NCBI GenBank assembly: GCA_004173475.1
Contig: SEBU01000005.1
Coordinates: 248,001 to 312,000 of the forward strand
Direction: 5' to 3'
DNA: 64,000 nucleotides
From: Gammaproteobacteria bacterium
Lineage (GTDB): Bacteria > Pseudomonadota > Gammaproteobacteria > Pseudomonadales > Cellvibrionaceae
Part shown: positions 45,180 to 54,722 of the stretch, piece after piece
How positions within the stretch are numbered: position 1 is the first letter of the stretch
How the letters are laid out: each line of letters begins with the position of its first letter
The notes under the pieces: model-generated
Seen by the model: the letters and a program-made list of their open reading frames with translations, nothing else
The model's database searches: none
Told to the model about the DNA's origin: nothing
Position numbers and translations under genes: made by a program

Positions 45180-46967
45180 GTGACCATTCACGAAAATATT
45201 CAGAACAAATTTTTTTCTCAATCCATTTCTGCACGAGTAGAAGATTTTCCTCCACTCCTTGCACCTTACCGTGGATTCAAATGCACTACAGGGCAATCAA
45301 GCTGGATTAATTCTTCCGATGCTCCCGCAAGCATTAGTGCAAGCGGTAAGGAATGGAATGTAGATACCATGCTTTCCGAGTTCGCCTATTGCGTGGCAGG
45401 TAGTGACTATTTTCCAGTAGCAAATTTTGATTTATCCAAGTCTTATACTTTATTAGCGGAGCGTTATGGTGGCAGAGGTGTTGGTGGAAACGGTGGCGGC
45501 GCACGCTGTGGGTTGGTCAATGGCATTCAATTAAAAGGCTCTGGTGGAAACTGCCTGGTGGGTCAAGGTGTGGATTGGTGGCACACGACGGGTTGCTTGC
45601 AATTAACCGATGCGGTTGTTGAAGTTATTTACGCGGGCCTTATTCAAACAATCTTGCCTTCAGGTGCCGCGCGCTGTTACGGCATCATAGACACATCAAT
45701 GCCTGCACCTTATTACCTCAATGGTGATCGCAACACCATATTGAACGGACGCGGTGCTTTGTTATTGCGCGAAGCCTTATTGCGCCCCGCGCATTTTATA
45801 CGTTCGCCTCATTTTGTTTCTTCACCGACGTCGCGGCCGCTGTTGGCGCCGGATACACTACGAGTAAAGCAGGCGATAAAAAGTTTGCAAACATACGCAC
45901 AGGCAAACGGTGGGATAGAAACAATTTTATCGCGCAGTCTTGCTGCCAATGCACGCCAGTTTGCCGTTGCAAAATTACAGCGAATCACTCATAGCACGAT
46001 CACGCCTTCCAACTTGAGCTTTGGTGGCGAATGGCTGGACTTAACTACCTGCTCACTCGTGCCTTCTGGTATCAATTATAAATTTGGTATGAATCAGCCG
46101 TCATTTTATCTCGAGGCAATTGTTGTTCCGCAAGCCTACGAGGAATTAGTCGATACTTACAATAAATACATAGGTTGCAAAATAAATTCTGCGCGCCTGA
46201 ATGATTACTACCAACAAGCCTTTTTGCGTAGCGCCTATCGGGAATCACCGCAAATTTTTGGTCTAGGATCCTACGTGTTAAAACCAGCTTATCACCAGCT
46301 ATATCAACCTTTAGCTGAATATTTACACCAAATCATTGGAAGAGATAAAGGCATTACGAGTGGGTACCCGCGGGTCCGGGAAAACACTGACCCATTACAT
46401 GTAGTATTGCGAAACCTGTATTTATCGCTGAGCAACACCAACCTGGTGGATGAACAATCGCTACAGCAATTACCTATAAGATTTCCAGCTTCATTAGTAG
46501 AGAACTTTCGCAACTTAATGCGAGTTGGGTTCCAGCGTTACGCGCGAGGTGCACCAGATTTTACAAGTTACTGCAAACGCGCAGTCATTCAATTATTCCG
46601 GCGCGAGTTTTTGCGAGACATTGGCTACCGTAATCGAATCAACGACACCATACATCCACTGGTAGATCAGGGAACCATAAACTTTCAGGGCTTTATAGAT
46701 TTCCACCATAATTCTTTCAAATTTGCATTTAATAATGTGGATGACGATGAGGTTGGCGTGCTCGATATTGACGGGCTCTCGATAAAATATGTATGCGCAC
46801 CAAATAACTACCGAGTTGTACTTGGATGCAACGAAATCTATATAAATAAACTCACCGAGCTACGTCAGCTACTCGAAACTCTGGATTACAACCAACTGCA
46901 AAAATTCGACTACGATTTTAAACCCTATCTGCAAGACCTTTTTTCAATACTTCAACATTTCGAATAA
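45180..46967 (+). CDS. SelO-like (pseudokinase-fold) protein in the RiPP cluster
   Basis: About 595 residues. I prefer the GTG at 45180 because AGGAG lies eight bases upstream; an ATG at 45165 and a TTG at 45129 extend the frame. Residues about 95-127 read ERYGGRGVGGNGGGARCG, then LVNGIQLKGSGGNCLVG, closely recalling the HRYGGHQFG...LKGAGRTPYSR block of SelO protein AMPylators. The following helix (EVIYAGLIQTILPSGAARCYGIIDT) and HFIRSPHF also follow the SelO pattern. The C-terminal half is not clearly alignable by eye. Possible roles are AMP or phosphate transfer to the peptide or a partner; none is proven. It ends the second operon. Confidence 0.55.
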   Translation: MTIHENIQNKFFSQSISARVEDFPPLLAPYRGFKCTTGQSSWINSSDAPASISASGKEWNVDTMLSEFAYCVAGSDYFPVANFDLSKSYTLLAERYGGRGVGGNGGGARCGLVNGIQLKGSGGNCLVGQGVDWWHTTGCLQLTDAVVEVIYAGLIQTILPSGAARCYGIIDTSMPAPYYLNGDRNTILNGRGALLLREALLRPAHFIRSPHFVSSPTSRPLLAPDTLRVKQAIKSLQTYAQANGGIETILSRSLAANARQFAVAKLQRITHSTITPSNLSFGGEWLDLTTCSLVPSGINYKFGMNQPSFYLEAIVVPQAYEELVDTYNKYIGCKINSARLNDYYQQAFLRSAYRESPQIFGLGSYVLKPAYHQLYQPLAEYLHQIIGRDKGITSGYPRVRENTDPLHVVLRNLYLSLSNTNLVDEQSLQQLPIRFPASLVENFRNLMRVGFQRYARGAPDFTSYCKRAVIQLFRREFLRDIGYRNRINDTIHPLVDQGTINFQGFIDFHHNSFKFAFNNVDDDEVGVLDIDGLSIKYVCAPNNYRVVLGCNEIYINKLTELRQLLETLDYNQLQKFDYDFKPYLQDLFSILQHFE

Positions 46968-46983
46968 GCGTTGGGGATTCCAT

Positions 46984-47016
46984 GTGCCAGACTATATATA
47001 AGTCTGGCATTTTTTT
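46984..47016 (+). terminator. Intrinsic terminator after the SelO-like gene
   Basis: TGCCAGACT pairs with AGTCTGGCA around a seven-base loop and runs into seven T residues. It separates the sulfur-carrier operon from the ABC-2/dehydratase operon. Confidence 0.9.
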
Positions 47017-47038
47017 ATGCACGCCTAACCGCTATCAC

Positions 47039-47054
47039 CTGTCAGATATGACAG
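47039..47054 (+). promoter_or_regulatory. lux-box-like site upstream of the ABC-2/dehydratase operon
   Basis: CTGTCAGATATGACAG, embedded in ACCTGTCAGATATGACAGCT, fits the 20-base lux box well. A weaker copy (CTACAACATCTGACAG, 47072-47087) follows. The gene starts at 47216. Confidence 0.65.
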
Positions 47055-47215
47055 CTTTGAATACCGCCCACCTACAACATCTGACAGTTATCCCGCGTCG
47101 ATTTTCGTCAAATAATAGGCCCATAGATTCATTGCAAAACGAATCAATTTTTTCGCGATGAAGTCCAGATTTTTTGATGACGTTGCTCATTATTTTCACC
47201 AGCGGGTAAGTATTT

Positions 47216-48304
47216 ATGACCACTCTATACTCTGATCTAAACAGCGCGCAGCAGCTAAAAAATGCGCCCCTGAGCAATCCTCAAGGATTACGGGATGTTC
47301 CTGGAAATATTCTAAAGGATGCGAATCAACCTACGATTATTAGCCCAGATCTCAACGCAACTCAGGCTGCCATTCAAGTATCGGATCTGCGTAAAACCTA
47401 CGGCGAAGGGAACCAAGCGGTCGACGCACTACGTGGTGTTAGCCTAACCGTTTTTCCGGGCGAGGTAGTGGGCGTACTAGGGCCAAACGGAGCAGGCAAA
47501 ACCACTCTCATGGAAATACTTGAGGGCCTGCGCAAACCAAGTCACGGCACGTTACAGATTTTGGGAAATGACATTGGCAGCAGAGCCCACACTGAAGCGC
47601 GTAAAAAAATTGGTGTCGCTGTTCAAAATTCCGTATTACCACCGCTACTAACAGTGGCAGAAATTTTGAAGCTACAGGCAAGTCTTTTCGGGCCGCAATC
47701 GCTCGACGTCGAAGCAATTATTGAAGCGGTTGTGTTGGGAGATAAGCGTAATAGTCGCGTTCAACAGTTATCGGGAGGTCAGCAACAACGCGTTGCGCTT
47801 GCGCTTGCGCTAGTTGGAAATCCAGAAATTTTATTCCTGGATGAACCCACCTCGCAACTCGATCCACAGGCGCGTCGGCAGGTGTGGAATTTGGTATTGC
47901 GTCAACGTAACCATAAAAAAGCAGCCGTACTTATTACCACGCATCAAATGGAAGAAGCTGAAAAACTTTGTGACCGTGTATTTATTCTCGATAACGGCCA
48001 AATACTGGCGCAGGGACGCCCCGACGACTTAATCAATCAATATTGCCCCGAGCAAACTCTGGAATTTACGGTGCGTGAAAAATTTTCCAATGCTTTATTC
48101 GCACAGGATGCACAACCGACTTTCACTCAACAAGCGGATGGGAATTTTTCGGCGGTATTTAAAAATAAGGATATCAATGGTGTGTTCCGCATTTTGATTG
48201 AACAACACATTATCGATATAGCTGCGATCACTCAAGCCAAAGTCACTAAACAGACATTGGAAGATGTATTCATCAAATTAACCGGACGAGGCATTAGAGA
48301 CTAA
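47216..48304 (+). CDS. ABC-2-type exporter ATP-binding protein
   Basis: 362 residues, longer than a bare ATPase because of an N-terminal extension (about 50 residues) and a C-terminal accessory domain (about 290-362). Walker A GPNGAGKTTLMEIL, signature QLSGGQQQRVALALAL, Walker B ILFLDEPTSQLD and H-loop ITTHQMEEAE are present. GPNGAGKTT with ITTHQMEEAE is typical of the CcmA/DrrA-type ABC-2 exporters used for antibiotic export or immunity. It overlaps the permease start by one base (TAATG). Confidence 0.92.
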   Translation: MTTLYSDLNSAQQLKNAPLSNPQGLRDVPGNILKDANQPTIISPDLNATQAAIQVSDLRKTYGEGNQAVDALRGVSLTVFPGEVVGVLGPNGAGKTTLMEILEGLRKPSHGTLQILGNDIGSRAHTEARKKIGVAVQNSVLPPLLTVAEILKLQASLFGPQSLDVEAIIEAVVLGDKRNSRVQQLSGGQQQRVALALALVGNPEILFLDEPTSQLDPQARRQVWNLVLRQRNHKKAAVLITTHQMEEAEKLCDRVFILDNGQILAQGRPDDLINQYCPEQTLEFTVREKFSNALFAQDAQPTFTQQADGNFSAVFKNKDINGVFRILIEQHIIDIAAITQAKVTKQTLEDVFIKLTGRGIRD

Positions 48305-49380
48305 TGAACATTAATTTCGCCAGAATTTCAGCAATAATTGCTACCCAGGCAAAAGAATTTTATCGCGACTTTGGTTCGATATTTTTCAGCTTTGCATTTC
48401 CATTATTTTTTATCATTACATTGGTGGTTACCAACAATTCGAATCCGCAATACAAATTCAAATTGGGTGTGATTGATGAATACCACAACGCACAAACGGC
48501 TGATCTCATTCAAACTCTTTCTGAGAATAATTCTATACAGGCAGCAATTATTGACGAAGATAAAGCGTCGAAAATGGTTGCTGATGGAGAACTTCACGCG
48601 TTAGTAAAAGTACCTTCAGAAGATTTCCGTCAAGGTTCAGGTCGGTTGGAGTTGGTGGTAGACGAGCGTTACGAAGAGTTTTCCAAAATGGTAATCGACG
48701 CCATTAATTTTCGTATGACTCCCAACAATATTCAGGAACATTATTTCGTAAGTCGCCCTTCCATCGCTGCCAAATCGGAATTCAGTTTTATATTTCCTGG
48801 CATGCTCGCCATGGCGCTGCTGCAATTAGGTTTGTTCGCAACAGCAACTCCTATATTGCGAGCACGTGAGCGAGGAACTTTACGTCACTTGCTACTTACG
48901 CCATTAACGGCAACCGAACTTATTTTTGCGCAGATTAGCCTACGCACCTTGGTCGCTATAGTTCAGGTCATATTTTTTCTTGCCGTTGGCACTTGGGTGG
49001 TTGATCTATCGGTTTCGACTTGGCTCGCTGTTCTAAGCGTGAGTGTTCTGGGTGCAATTATGCTGATTTCATTGGGCTACTTAATTGCAGGCATAGCGCC
49101 TACCCAAGAGTTCGGCATGGCGTTAATTATGCTCTGCAATTTCGGCATGTTGTTCGGCGGAAATATTTTCTTCAACACTGCCGACAATCATTTGCTTGAA
49201 ATGATTTCCTACGCAATACCAGTTACCTATTTAGCAGATATTTATCGCCAGCTTATCAGTCAAGCCAGTGGGAATTTACCACTCTGGTTAAATTTAGTCG
49301 CAGTGTTCAGTTGGACCTTGGCCGCCATCGTAATAGCAACGCGCACTTTTAAATTCGACATGCGCGGTGAAGCCGCCTGA
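48304..49380 (+). CDS. ABC-2-type exporter permease
   Basis: 358 residues with the ABC-2 plan: one N-terminal helix (SIFFSFAFPLFFIITLVV, about 27-44), a soluble loop (about 45-165) and five to six C-terminal helices (about 170-350) with RARERGTLRHLLLTPLTATELIFAQ. It pairs with the ATPase encoded immediately before. Probable peptide export or self-immunity; it is the second exporter in the cluster. Confidence 0.9.
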   Translation: MNINFARISAIIATQAKEFYRDFGSIFFSFAFPLFFIITLVVTNNSNPQYKFKLGVIDEYHNAQTADLIQTLSENNSIQAAIIDEDKASKMVADGELHALVKVPSEDFRQGSGRLELVVDERYEEFSKMVIDAINFRMTPNNIQEHYFVSRPSIAAKSEFSFIFPGMLAMALLQLGLFATATPILRARERGTLRHLLLTPLTATELIFAQISLRTLVAIVQVIFFLAVGTWVVDLSVSTWLAVLSVSVLGAIMLISLGYLIAGIAPTQEFGMALIMLCNFGMLFGGNIFFNTADNHLLEMISYAIPVTYLADIYRQLISQASGNLPLWLNLVAVFSWTLAAIVIATRTFKFDMRGEAA

Positions 49381-49465
49381 CCCAGGATTGTTAGAAAGAT
49401 ATTTTGGTAAAAAATACGTAATTTTTAAATTTAATTTAATTCAATAATTGAGATGGAGAAATAAC

Positions 49466-50362
49466 ATGAATATTGAAACCGCTTCTGCAAATTCACAATG
49501 GCTTTATCTTAAGCTCTACCTGGGTGAAGCTGTAGATAAAATGGATGCATTGCTGATTGATATTGGAAAAAAGATATCCAGCGTGACCAGTTTTGAACAG
49601 TGGTTTTTTATTCGCTACATTGATGAAGGTGGAATGCACATTCGCTTGCGCGCAAAACCCAGCGAAGGACAATACCAACAAGCAAAAAATGTCTTGGATG
49701 AAATTTGCCTCGAACGTCTAAATAAATTACATGACTACGTGCCCAGTGAATACTACCCAATGGTATCCCAGCCCGGCAGTATAAATTTCCGAGCTACAGA
49801 TGTCGCCCACAATGATGTTCGTGTGGCATATGAACAATATCTTCAAGAAACAGATAAGTACGGTACTGGCGAAAAAATGTTAATTGCAGAGTCGATCTTT
49901 GCAGAGTCATCCAAAATCGCCTGTGAAATATTGGCGTTGGAAGACAACGGCATTGTCTCTCGCAAAACCTTTCTGCCCAGTTTAATGCAAGCAGCTTATG
50001 ACGCGTTCAAACCTACGGAATCAGCCGCAGGTTTTTGGAAACACTATGCGCTTTACTGGCTCGGTGGAGATACACCTGTCGCGCAAGATTGGCGTGAGCG
50101 TTTTACAGAAAAAGCGGAGGAATTGAAATCTGAAGGTATAAATTTATTTGCCGCTGAAGAAAATCTTCCAGAACAGGCACAAGCTTTAATTGCACGCTGG
50201 CGCAAAACGTTAAACGACGCGGCGACCCGTTATGCGAAAGCAAATGGTGATCTTACCTCAAACGATGTGCTCACCTTTAATTTTGCGCACCTAATGAATA
50301 ACCGTTTGGGTTTGATGGCTCTTGAAGAGGCTTATATGGCCTGCTTGTTAGAAGCGCAATAA
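49466..50362 (+). CDS. SpaB_C/thiopeptide-type dehydratase partner (elimination-domain-like)
   Basis: 298 residues from the ATG at 49466 (GGAGA upstream). It is a stand-alone SpaB_C-like protein: QWLYLKLYLGEAVDKMDALL near the start, FEQWFFIRYIDEGGMHIRLRAKPS (about 43-66) and a helical C-terminus with HLMNNRLGL. In split LanB systems such a protein carries out glutamate elimination to give dehydroalanine; a related protein instead performs the [4+2] cyclisation in thiopeptides. Only one copy is present, so elimination is the more economical reading. It is in the operon with the second YcaO (ten-base gap). Confidence 0.85.
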   Translation: MNIETASANSQWLYLKLYLGEAVDKMDALLIDIGKKISSVTSFEQWFFIRYIDEGGMHIRLRAKPSEGQYQQAKNVLDEICLERLNKLHDYVPSEYYPMVSQPGSINFRATDVAHNDVRVAYEQYLQETDKYGTGEKMLIAESIFAESSKIACEILALEDNGIVSRKTFLPSLMQAAYDAFKPTESAAGFWKHYALYWLGGDTPVAQDWRERFTEKAEELKSEGINLFAAEENLPEQAQALIARWRKTLNDAATRYAKANGDLTSNDVLTFNFAHLMNNRLGLMALEEAYMACLLEAQ

Positions 50363-50372
50363 GGAGCCAACC

Positions 50373-51719
50373 ATGAATCCTAATCTCACTCTTGATGAAC
50401 GTTATTTACGAAATAAATATTCTTTTGGGCATTCACTTACCCCCATCGGAGGAATTTTGGCCGGCGTTAGTCGCCTGAGCGCCGAGCACACTGCACCTGA
50501 TTTTGAAATTGCGGTGTCTGATCTAGACAATCTCACCAAAATTTTTCCGCACGTTTCGCGGCCGGATGGAACCGATGCCTGTAAAGAACCTTTAGGTGGC
50601 GCAGGTGCTGATATAGACCCTGAGTTAGCCTGGTTGCGCGCGGTTATGGAAGGCCTCGAACGATATTCGGGCATGGCATTTAAGGATGAAGATTTTATTC
50701 TCGCGACCGCAAATGAATTAGGTGACCTCGCACTTGATCTCGACACCATACCCCGCTGTTCTGAACGCGAATATGCAGATCCGCAATGTCCTTATATGGC
50801 GCCGGACAAAAATAAAAAAATCCGTTGGGTGCAAGGTTATTCGCTTGTAGATAAATGCAAGCGCCTCGTACCAGGTGCGATGTCCATGCTCTATTTTAAA
50901 CCCTGGGTTGGTGAAAATATTGCGATTGAAATCTCCACCGGAACTGCCGCGCACACCAGTCTTGAAACCGCATTGGTCTCGGCTATTTGTGAAGTTATCG
51001 AGCGTGACTCAATTGCATTGTCATGGTTGCTGAAAATTCCGTTACCGCGAATTGAATTTACACATCCATTGCCACCGGTATTAGCACCTAACTATGGGCG
51101 CCTCGAAAATAGTCTCGTTAAACAATATTTTTTTGACGCGACAACCGACATAGGTATTCCAACCGTGTACGCGTTACAACTGTTGGAGAACCAACCCATC
51201 CTGTCGCAATACGTTGCCTGTGCTACCGGTTTTGATGCAGCTGCTTGTTGCGCAAAAACGATTCGTGAATCAGCACCATCGCGCTCAGTGTTCCAGGACA
51301 ATTATCAAGTACCGGACAATGTTATTGATTTTCGCACTCTCTATGACGGTGCAGCATTTCTCGGGCGTGCAGAAAACCGCAGTGCATTTGAATTTTTAAC
51401 TAACACTCCAAATCGTATTGCACTGGGAGATATGGGGCCAAAGGATGCAGGCAATTCTGATCGAGAGCGCTTAAATTATTTAGTGAAAATACTTGCCAGT
51501 ATGGATATGGATATAGTTGTGGTCGACATGACAACAGAAGAGTTGCGCAAGATGGGTATATGGGTCGTGCGCGCAATTATTCCTGGTCTTATGCCTATGA
51601 GTTCAGTTCAGCGTGCCCGCTTTTTAGGACACAAACGTTTGCATGACTATGCAAAAAAAATCGGGATCGTTGATTTTAATGAATCAATGGTAAATCAATC
51701 ACCTCAACCTTTTGCGTAA
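50373..51719 (+). CDS. YcaO-domain cyclodehydratase (azoline-forming)
   Basis: 448 residues, second YcaO of the cluster. ATP/Mg-binding regions include RAVMEGLERYSGMAF (about 89-103) and TSLETALVSAICEVIERDSIAL (about 195-216). The C-terminus ends NQSPQPFA, a degenerate form of the proline-rich tail found on azole-forming YcaOs. Its neighbours are E1-like partner proteins rather than TfuA. Expected role: ATP-dependent cyclodehydration of Cys/Ser/Thr in the precursor to azolines, guided by an E1-like/RRE partner. AGGAG precedes the ATG. Confidence 0.9.
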   Translation: MNPNLTLDERYLRNKYSFGHSLTPIGGILAGVSRLSAEHTAPDFEIAVSDLDNLTKIFPHVSRPDGTDACKEPLGGAGADIDPELAWLRAVMEGLERYSGMAFKDEDFILATANELGDLALDLDTIPRCSEREYADPQCPYMAPDKNKKIRWVQGYSLVDKCKRLVPGAMSMLYFKPWVGENIAIEISTGTAAHTSLETALVSAICEVIERDSIALSWLLKIPLPRIEFTHPLPPVLAPNYGRLENSLVKQYFFDATTDIGIPTVYALQLLENQPILSQYVACATGFDAAACCAKTIRESAPSRSVFQDNYQVPDNVIDFRTLYDGAAFLGRAENRSAFEFLTNTPNRIALGDMGPKDAGNSDRERLNYLVKILASMDMDIVVVDMTTEELRKMGIWVVRAIIPGLMPMSSVQRARFLGHKRLHDYAKKIGIVDFNESMVNQSPQPFA

Positions 51720-51726
51720 TATTATT

Positions 51727-52356
51727 ATGATTATCATCACTGCTGGTAAATTTGGTAATGCAATCGGTGCACGCGTCAACGAGTTGATCACGGTGCATAC
51801 CATTGACATTCAATATATCGAAGAAGATTTCGCCGCACAATTCAAACGCGATTTCGCTGACGAACAACATATCGTGTTTGCCTCATGGCGGCCTTATCCA
51901 GAAATTTGCGAAGCGATAGATAATTATTGTTACGCAGAAAATAAAAGCTGGACCATGGTTGAACTGCACGGTCAACGGCTCACCTGCGGCCCTACTGTAA
52001 TACCGGGCAAAGGCGCTTGTTATAGCTGCTACAAAAAACGTTATTTATCTCACCACCGTGCTCCTGAACGAGAGTTGGTATTAACTAACGCTTATCAAAA
52101 AAATCCTGCGCTTGGCCCAGAGGGCTACTGTATGCCCATGGTAGAGCTCGCAGCAACCGCTATTGTCGACAGCCTTACCAGGCTTACAGATCACGTCGGC
52201 AAAGTGCGTGTTGTTGATGTGCTCGGCGGCACAGTCATCGAAGGTGAAGTGATTGGTATTCACGCATGTAAAAAATGTGGTGAAAAAAGAACAACGCCAA
52301 GTCACGAACGCTTCACTGAAAAATTAATTCCGGAACTTGCTGAGGTGTTGGAATGA
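51727..52356 (+). CDS. E1-like/TOMM-partner protein with two Cys pairs
   Basis: About 209 residues. Zinc-type Cys pairs occur in GKGACYSCYKKRY (about 95-107) and HACKKCGEKR (about 178-187), as in ThiF-like RiPP partner proteins, but the glycine-rich ATP loop of true E1 enzymes is missing. It probably helps the cyclodehydratase engage the precursor. The start is not firm: an ATG at 51727 is used, lying seven bases after the YcaO stop; the frame opens at 51712. Its end overlaps the next start by four bases (ATGA). Confidence 0.78.
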   Translation: MIIITAGKFGNAIGARVNELITVHTIDIQYIEEDFAAQFKRDFADEQHIVFASWRPYPEICEAIDNYCYAENKSWTMVELHGQRLTCGPTVIPGKGACYSCYKKRYLSHHRAPERELVLTNAYQKNPALGPEGYCMPMVELAATAIVDSLTRLTDHVGKVRVVDVLGGTVIEGEVIGIHACKKCGEKRTTPSHERFTEKLIPELAEVLE

Positions 52357-54722
52357 AAAACTTTTCGCTTACCCAATCTGCTGAATTAATTGGCGGAAAA
52401 TTTGATGAAGATCCCGAATTGCATATTCCGGAATACCCACGCTTTCCACAGGAAATACTGGCCATTCCATTTGGAAAATTGGGATTGCTATTTGAAGGCG
52501 CAAAAGGCACCCAGGTGTTAAACGGAAATGCTGCACGTCAATTTGTTCCATCACTGCTAAAACATTTAAATGGCCGTAATTCGCTTGCTGATTTGCAAAC
52601 AATTTTTCCCAAGATACCAGCAAAATCCATTCGCGACACAGTGGCTTTGTTGTACAGCCGTGGATTGCTTGAATCGGGCGATAGCGAGCCATCAAAGAAA
52701 CATGAAGAGTTGGCTTCTTTCCTTGGACGTTATGCCGACGTAACGCGCATTAATAAAAACCGCGGTGAAGCCTTGGATAAAATAGCTCGCGCCAAGGTTG
52801 CAATTTTGGGCAATGCAGCGCAAGCACAACCTATTTTAGCGGCATTGTCGAATCAGGGATTCAGCCAGCTAAACCTTCATGAAAGCACGAACAACCTTTC
52901 ACAAAAAATTGATTTGCTCGTTATTCTTGCGTCCAATAATAAAGAAGAAAATCAAGCATGGTTTAATTTCGCCCACGAAAAAAATATTCGTGTCTTACAT
53001 GCGCATATAGGTCATGAAAACGTACAAATCGGCCCGCTAATTATTCCGGGGAAATCGGCATGCTACGATTGCTTCCAAAACATATGTGTTGAACCCGAAG
53101 GTATTCCGGGTACCGATATGAGCTTTTGGTCAGCAATGGTTGCGCTGAACGCATTTCATATTGTGAGTATGATCGGTACACCACGCCTTTATAATATCTG
53201 CCACCAATATTTGAGCGATGGGAAAGGCCGTTACTACGAAGAAAGACGTGTGGTGCGCTTACCCGGTTGTACTAAATGTGGTTTGGCCGACTGCAAACCA
53301 AAACTCAGTGAACCCAATGGTGACATATGGTTGTTGCATAATTTTGCGAACTCCATGCCACCGCGTGAGCTCATGAGTCCAAGGGATTATCAGCATCACT
53401 ACGCCGCAGCCAATATTAGTATTACTCAGGAAATTCCTGAACCTTATTACGGTTCAGAAAAAGTTATTCTGCCGGAGGGAGACGAATCTCTGGGCCAACC
53501 TAATTGGCTCGGTGAATCACCTGTAACCAAAAAATATTTCGATGTAAAAGATTTGGGAAATATTTTGCGCTACTCCGTAGGTTATGAACCTGTTCCAAAC
53601 GGGCAGCGTCGTATCGCACCCAGTGGTGGCGGGTTGGGGTCAGCGGAATTATTCCTGGTTGTTCGTAATATTAAAGGATTAGCAGACGGCGTTTATCATT
53701 ACTACGCCTTCAGTCATTACCTCGAACGTATTAAAGATATTTCCAACCACATGCTACAAGGAATATTGGGAATCACCGAACGCGATTTACCACAGCTCCT
53801 TTTAGTCGGTGTGGGAAGTTTGAAAAAGCTTCGTCAGAAATACGGTAATTTTGCGTTCCGCTTTTCTAACCTGGATGCAGGTGTAACGCGTAGTTATCTT
53901 CACCATTTGTTGCGTGGCCATGGTTATGAATACACCGAATATTCTGATGTGCGCGACAAAGCCCTGGCAGAATTAATTGGCTTACCCACCATGGGTAATC
54001 GCTATTTAATTACCTATGCGCTTGGAATCGGTTTACGCAAACAAGATGCTTATCTTCCGCGCACAGGCGTAATGAGTTGCATGGATTCATTGGTAGAACT
54101 TTCTGCCAAATTGGGATCGCAACCCTTGCCCGACAAGGCCGATAAAATTCCTAATTTACCGCCACAAAAATTAACATCCTTAAAAGAAATATTTCGCGCC
54201 CGCCGTTCAGAACGAAATTTTTCTTCCAAAGCAATTCCATTGCCTATTTTAAAAGGGCTGTGCCAAATCGCCTACGGTAATTACCAAAATCGTTTGGCGC
54301 GTAGCCTGATAAAAATTGAATTGAAACTTTGGGTGGGTGTTGTTCAAGGAAATGATGATTATGTGGATGGAGTTTATGCGTGGAATCCACAGACGCAAAA
54401 TCTTGAGCTAAAAACCGCAGGATTAAAACCCGAAACGCTGGACGAAACAATGCTGCAAAAAAGTCTGGCGCGTGCGCCTGTGGTGTTTTATATCACCGGC
54501 AATTTTGAGCAGGCAGTTACGCAATACGGTGCACGTGGTTACCGCGATTTAATCAGCTGTGCCGGCACTATTGCCAGCGAGTCTTTGTTGGCGAGTGTTG
54601 CTTACGGTATTGCCGGTTGCCCGTGGGGTGGATTGGCGGAGGATGCCTGGGGACCACTGTTTAATATTGATCGCTACCGCGACTGCCCGTTGTTCGGTGT
54701 CTCCCTGGGGTATGCACTATGA
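52353..54722 (+). CDS. Fused E1-like partner and tandem SagB-type dehydrogenase
   Basis: 789 residues in three parts. Residues about 20-115 look like the leader-binding (RRE) module of ocin-ThiF-like proteins (LLFEGAKGTQVLNGNAARQFVPSLLKHLNG). Residues about 140-330 form an E1-like domain with Cys pairs SACYDCF and CTKCGLADC. The rest has two nitroreductase/SagB-like segments: about 390-580 (RYSVGYEPVPNGQRRIAPSGGGLGSAELFLVVRN) and about 610-789 (IFRARRSERNFSSKAIPLPILKGLCQIAYG). FMN dehydrogenases of this type oxidise azolines to azoles. One polypeptide thus joins substrate recognition to oxidation. The second copy may be structural. Confidence 0.82.
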   Translation: MKNFSLTQSAELIGGKFDEDPELHIPEYPRFPQEILAIPFGKLGLLFEGAKGTQVLNGNAARQFVPSLLKHLNGRNSLADLQTIFPKIPAKSIRDTVALLYSRGLLESGDSEPSKKHEELASFLGRYADVTRINKNRGEALDKIARAKVAILGNAAQAQPILAALSNQGFSQLNLHESTNNLSQKIDLLVILASNNKEENQAWFNFAHEKNIRVLHAHIGHENVQIGPLIIPGKSACYDCFQNICVEPEGIPGTDMSFWSAMVALNAFHIVSMIGTPRLYNICHQYLSDGKGRYYEERRVVRLPGCTKCGLADCKPKLSEPNGDIWLLHNFANSMPPRELMSPRDYQHHYAAANISITQEIPEPYYGSEKVILPEGDESLGQPNWLGESPVTKKYFDVKDLGNILRYSVGYEPVPNGQRRIAPSGGGLGSAELFLVVRNIKGLADGVYHYYAFSHYLERIKDISNHMLQGILGITERDLPQLLLVGVGSLKKLRQKYGNFAFRFSNLDAGVTRSYLHHLLRGHGYEYTEYSDVRDKALAELIGLPTMGNRYLITYALGIGLRKQDAYLPRTGVMSCMDSLVELSAKLGSQPLPDKADKIPNLPPQKLTSLKEIFRARRSERNFSSKAIPLPILKGLCQIAYGNYQNRLARSLIKIELKLWVGVVQGNDDYVDGVYAWNPQTQNLELKTAGLKPETLDETMLQKSLARAPVVFYITGNFEQAVTQYGARGYRDLISCAGTIASESLLASVAYGIAGCPWGGLAEDAWGPLFNIDRYRDCPLFGVSLGYAL

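Noticed and set aside
47035-47277. Minus-strand 80-residue ORF upstream of the ABC-2 ATPase
   Set aside because: It covers the lux-box-like site and promoter region and has no family resemblance; likely chance.
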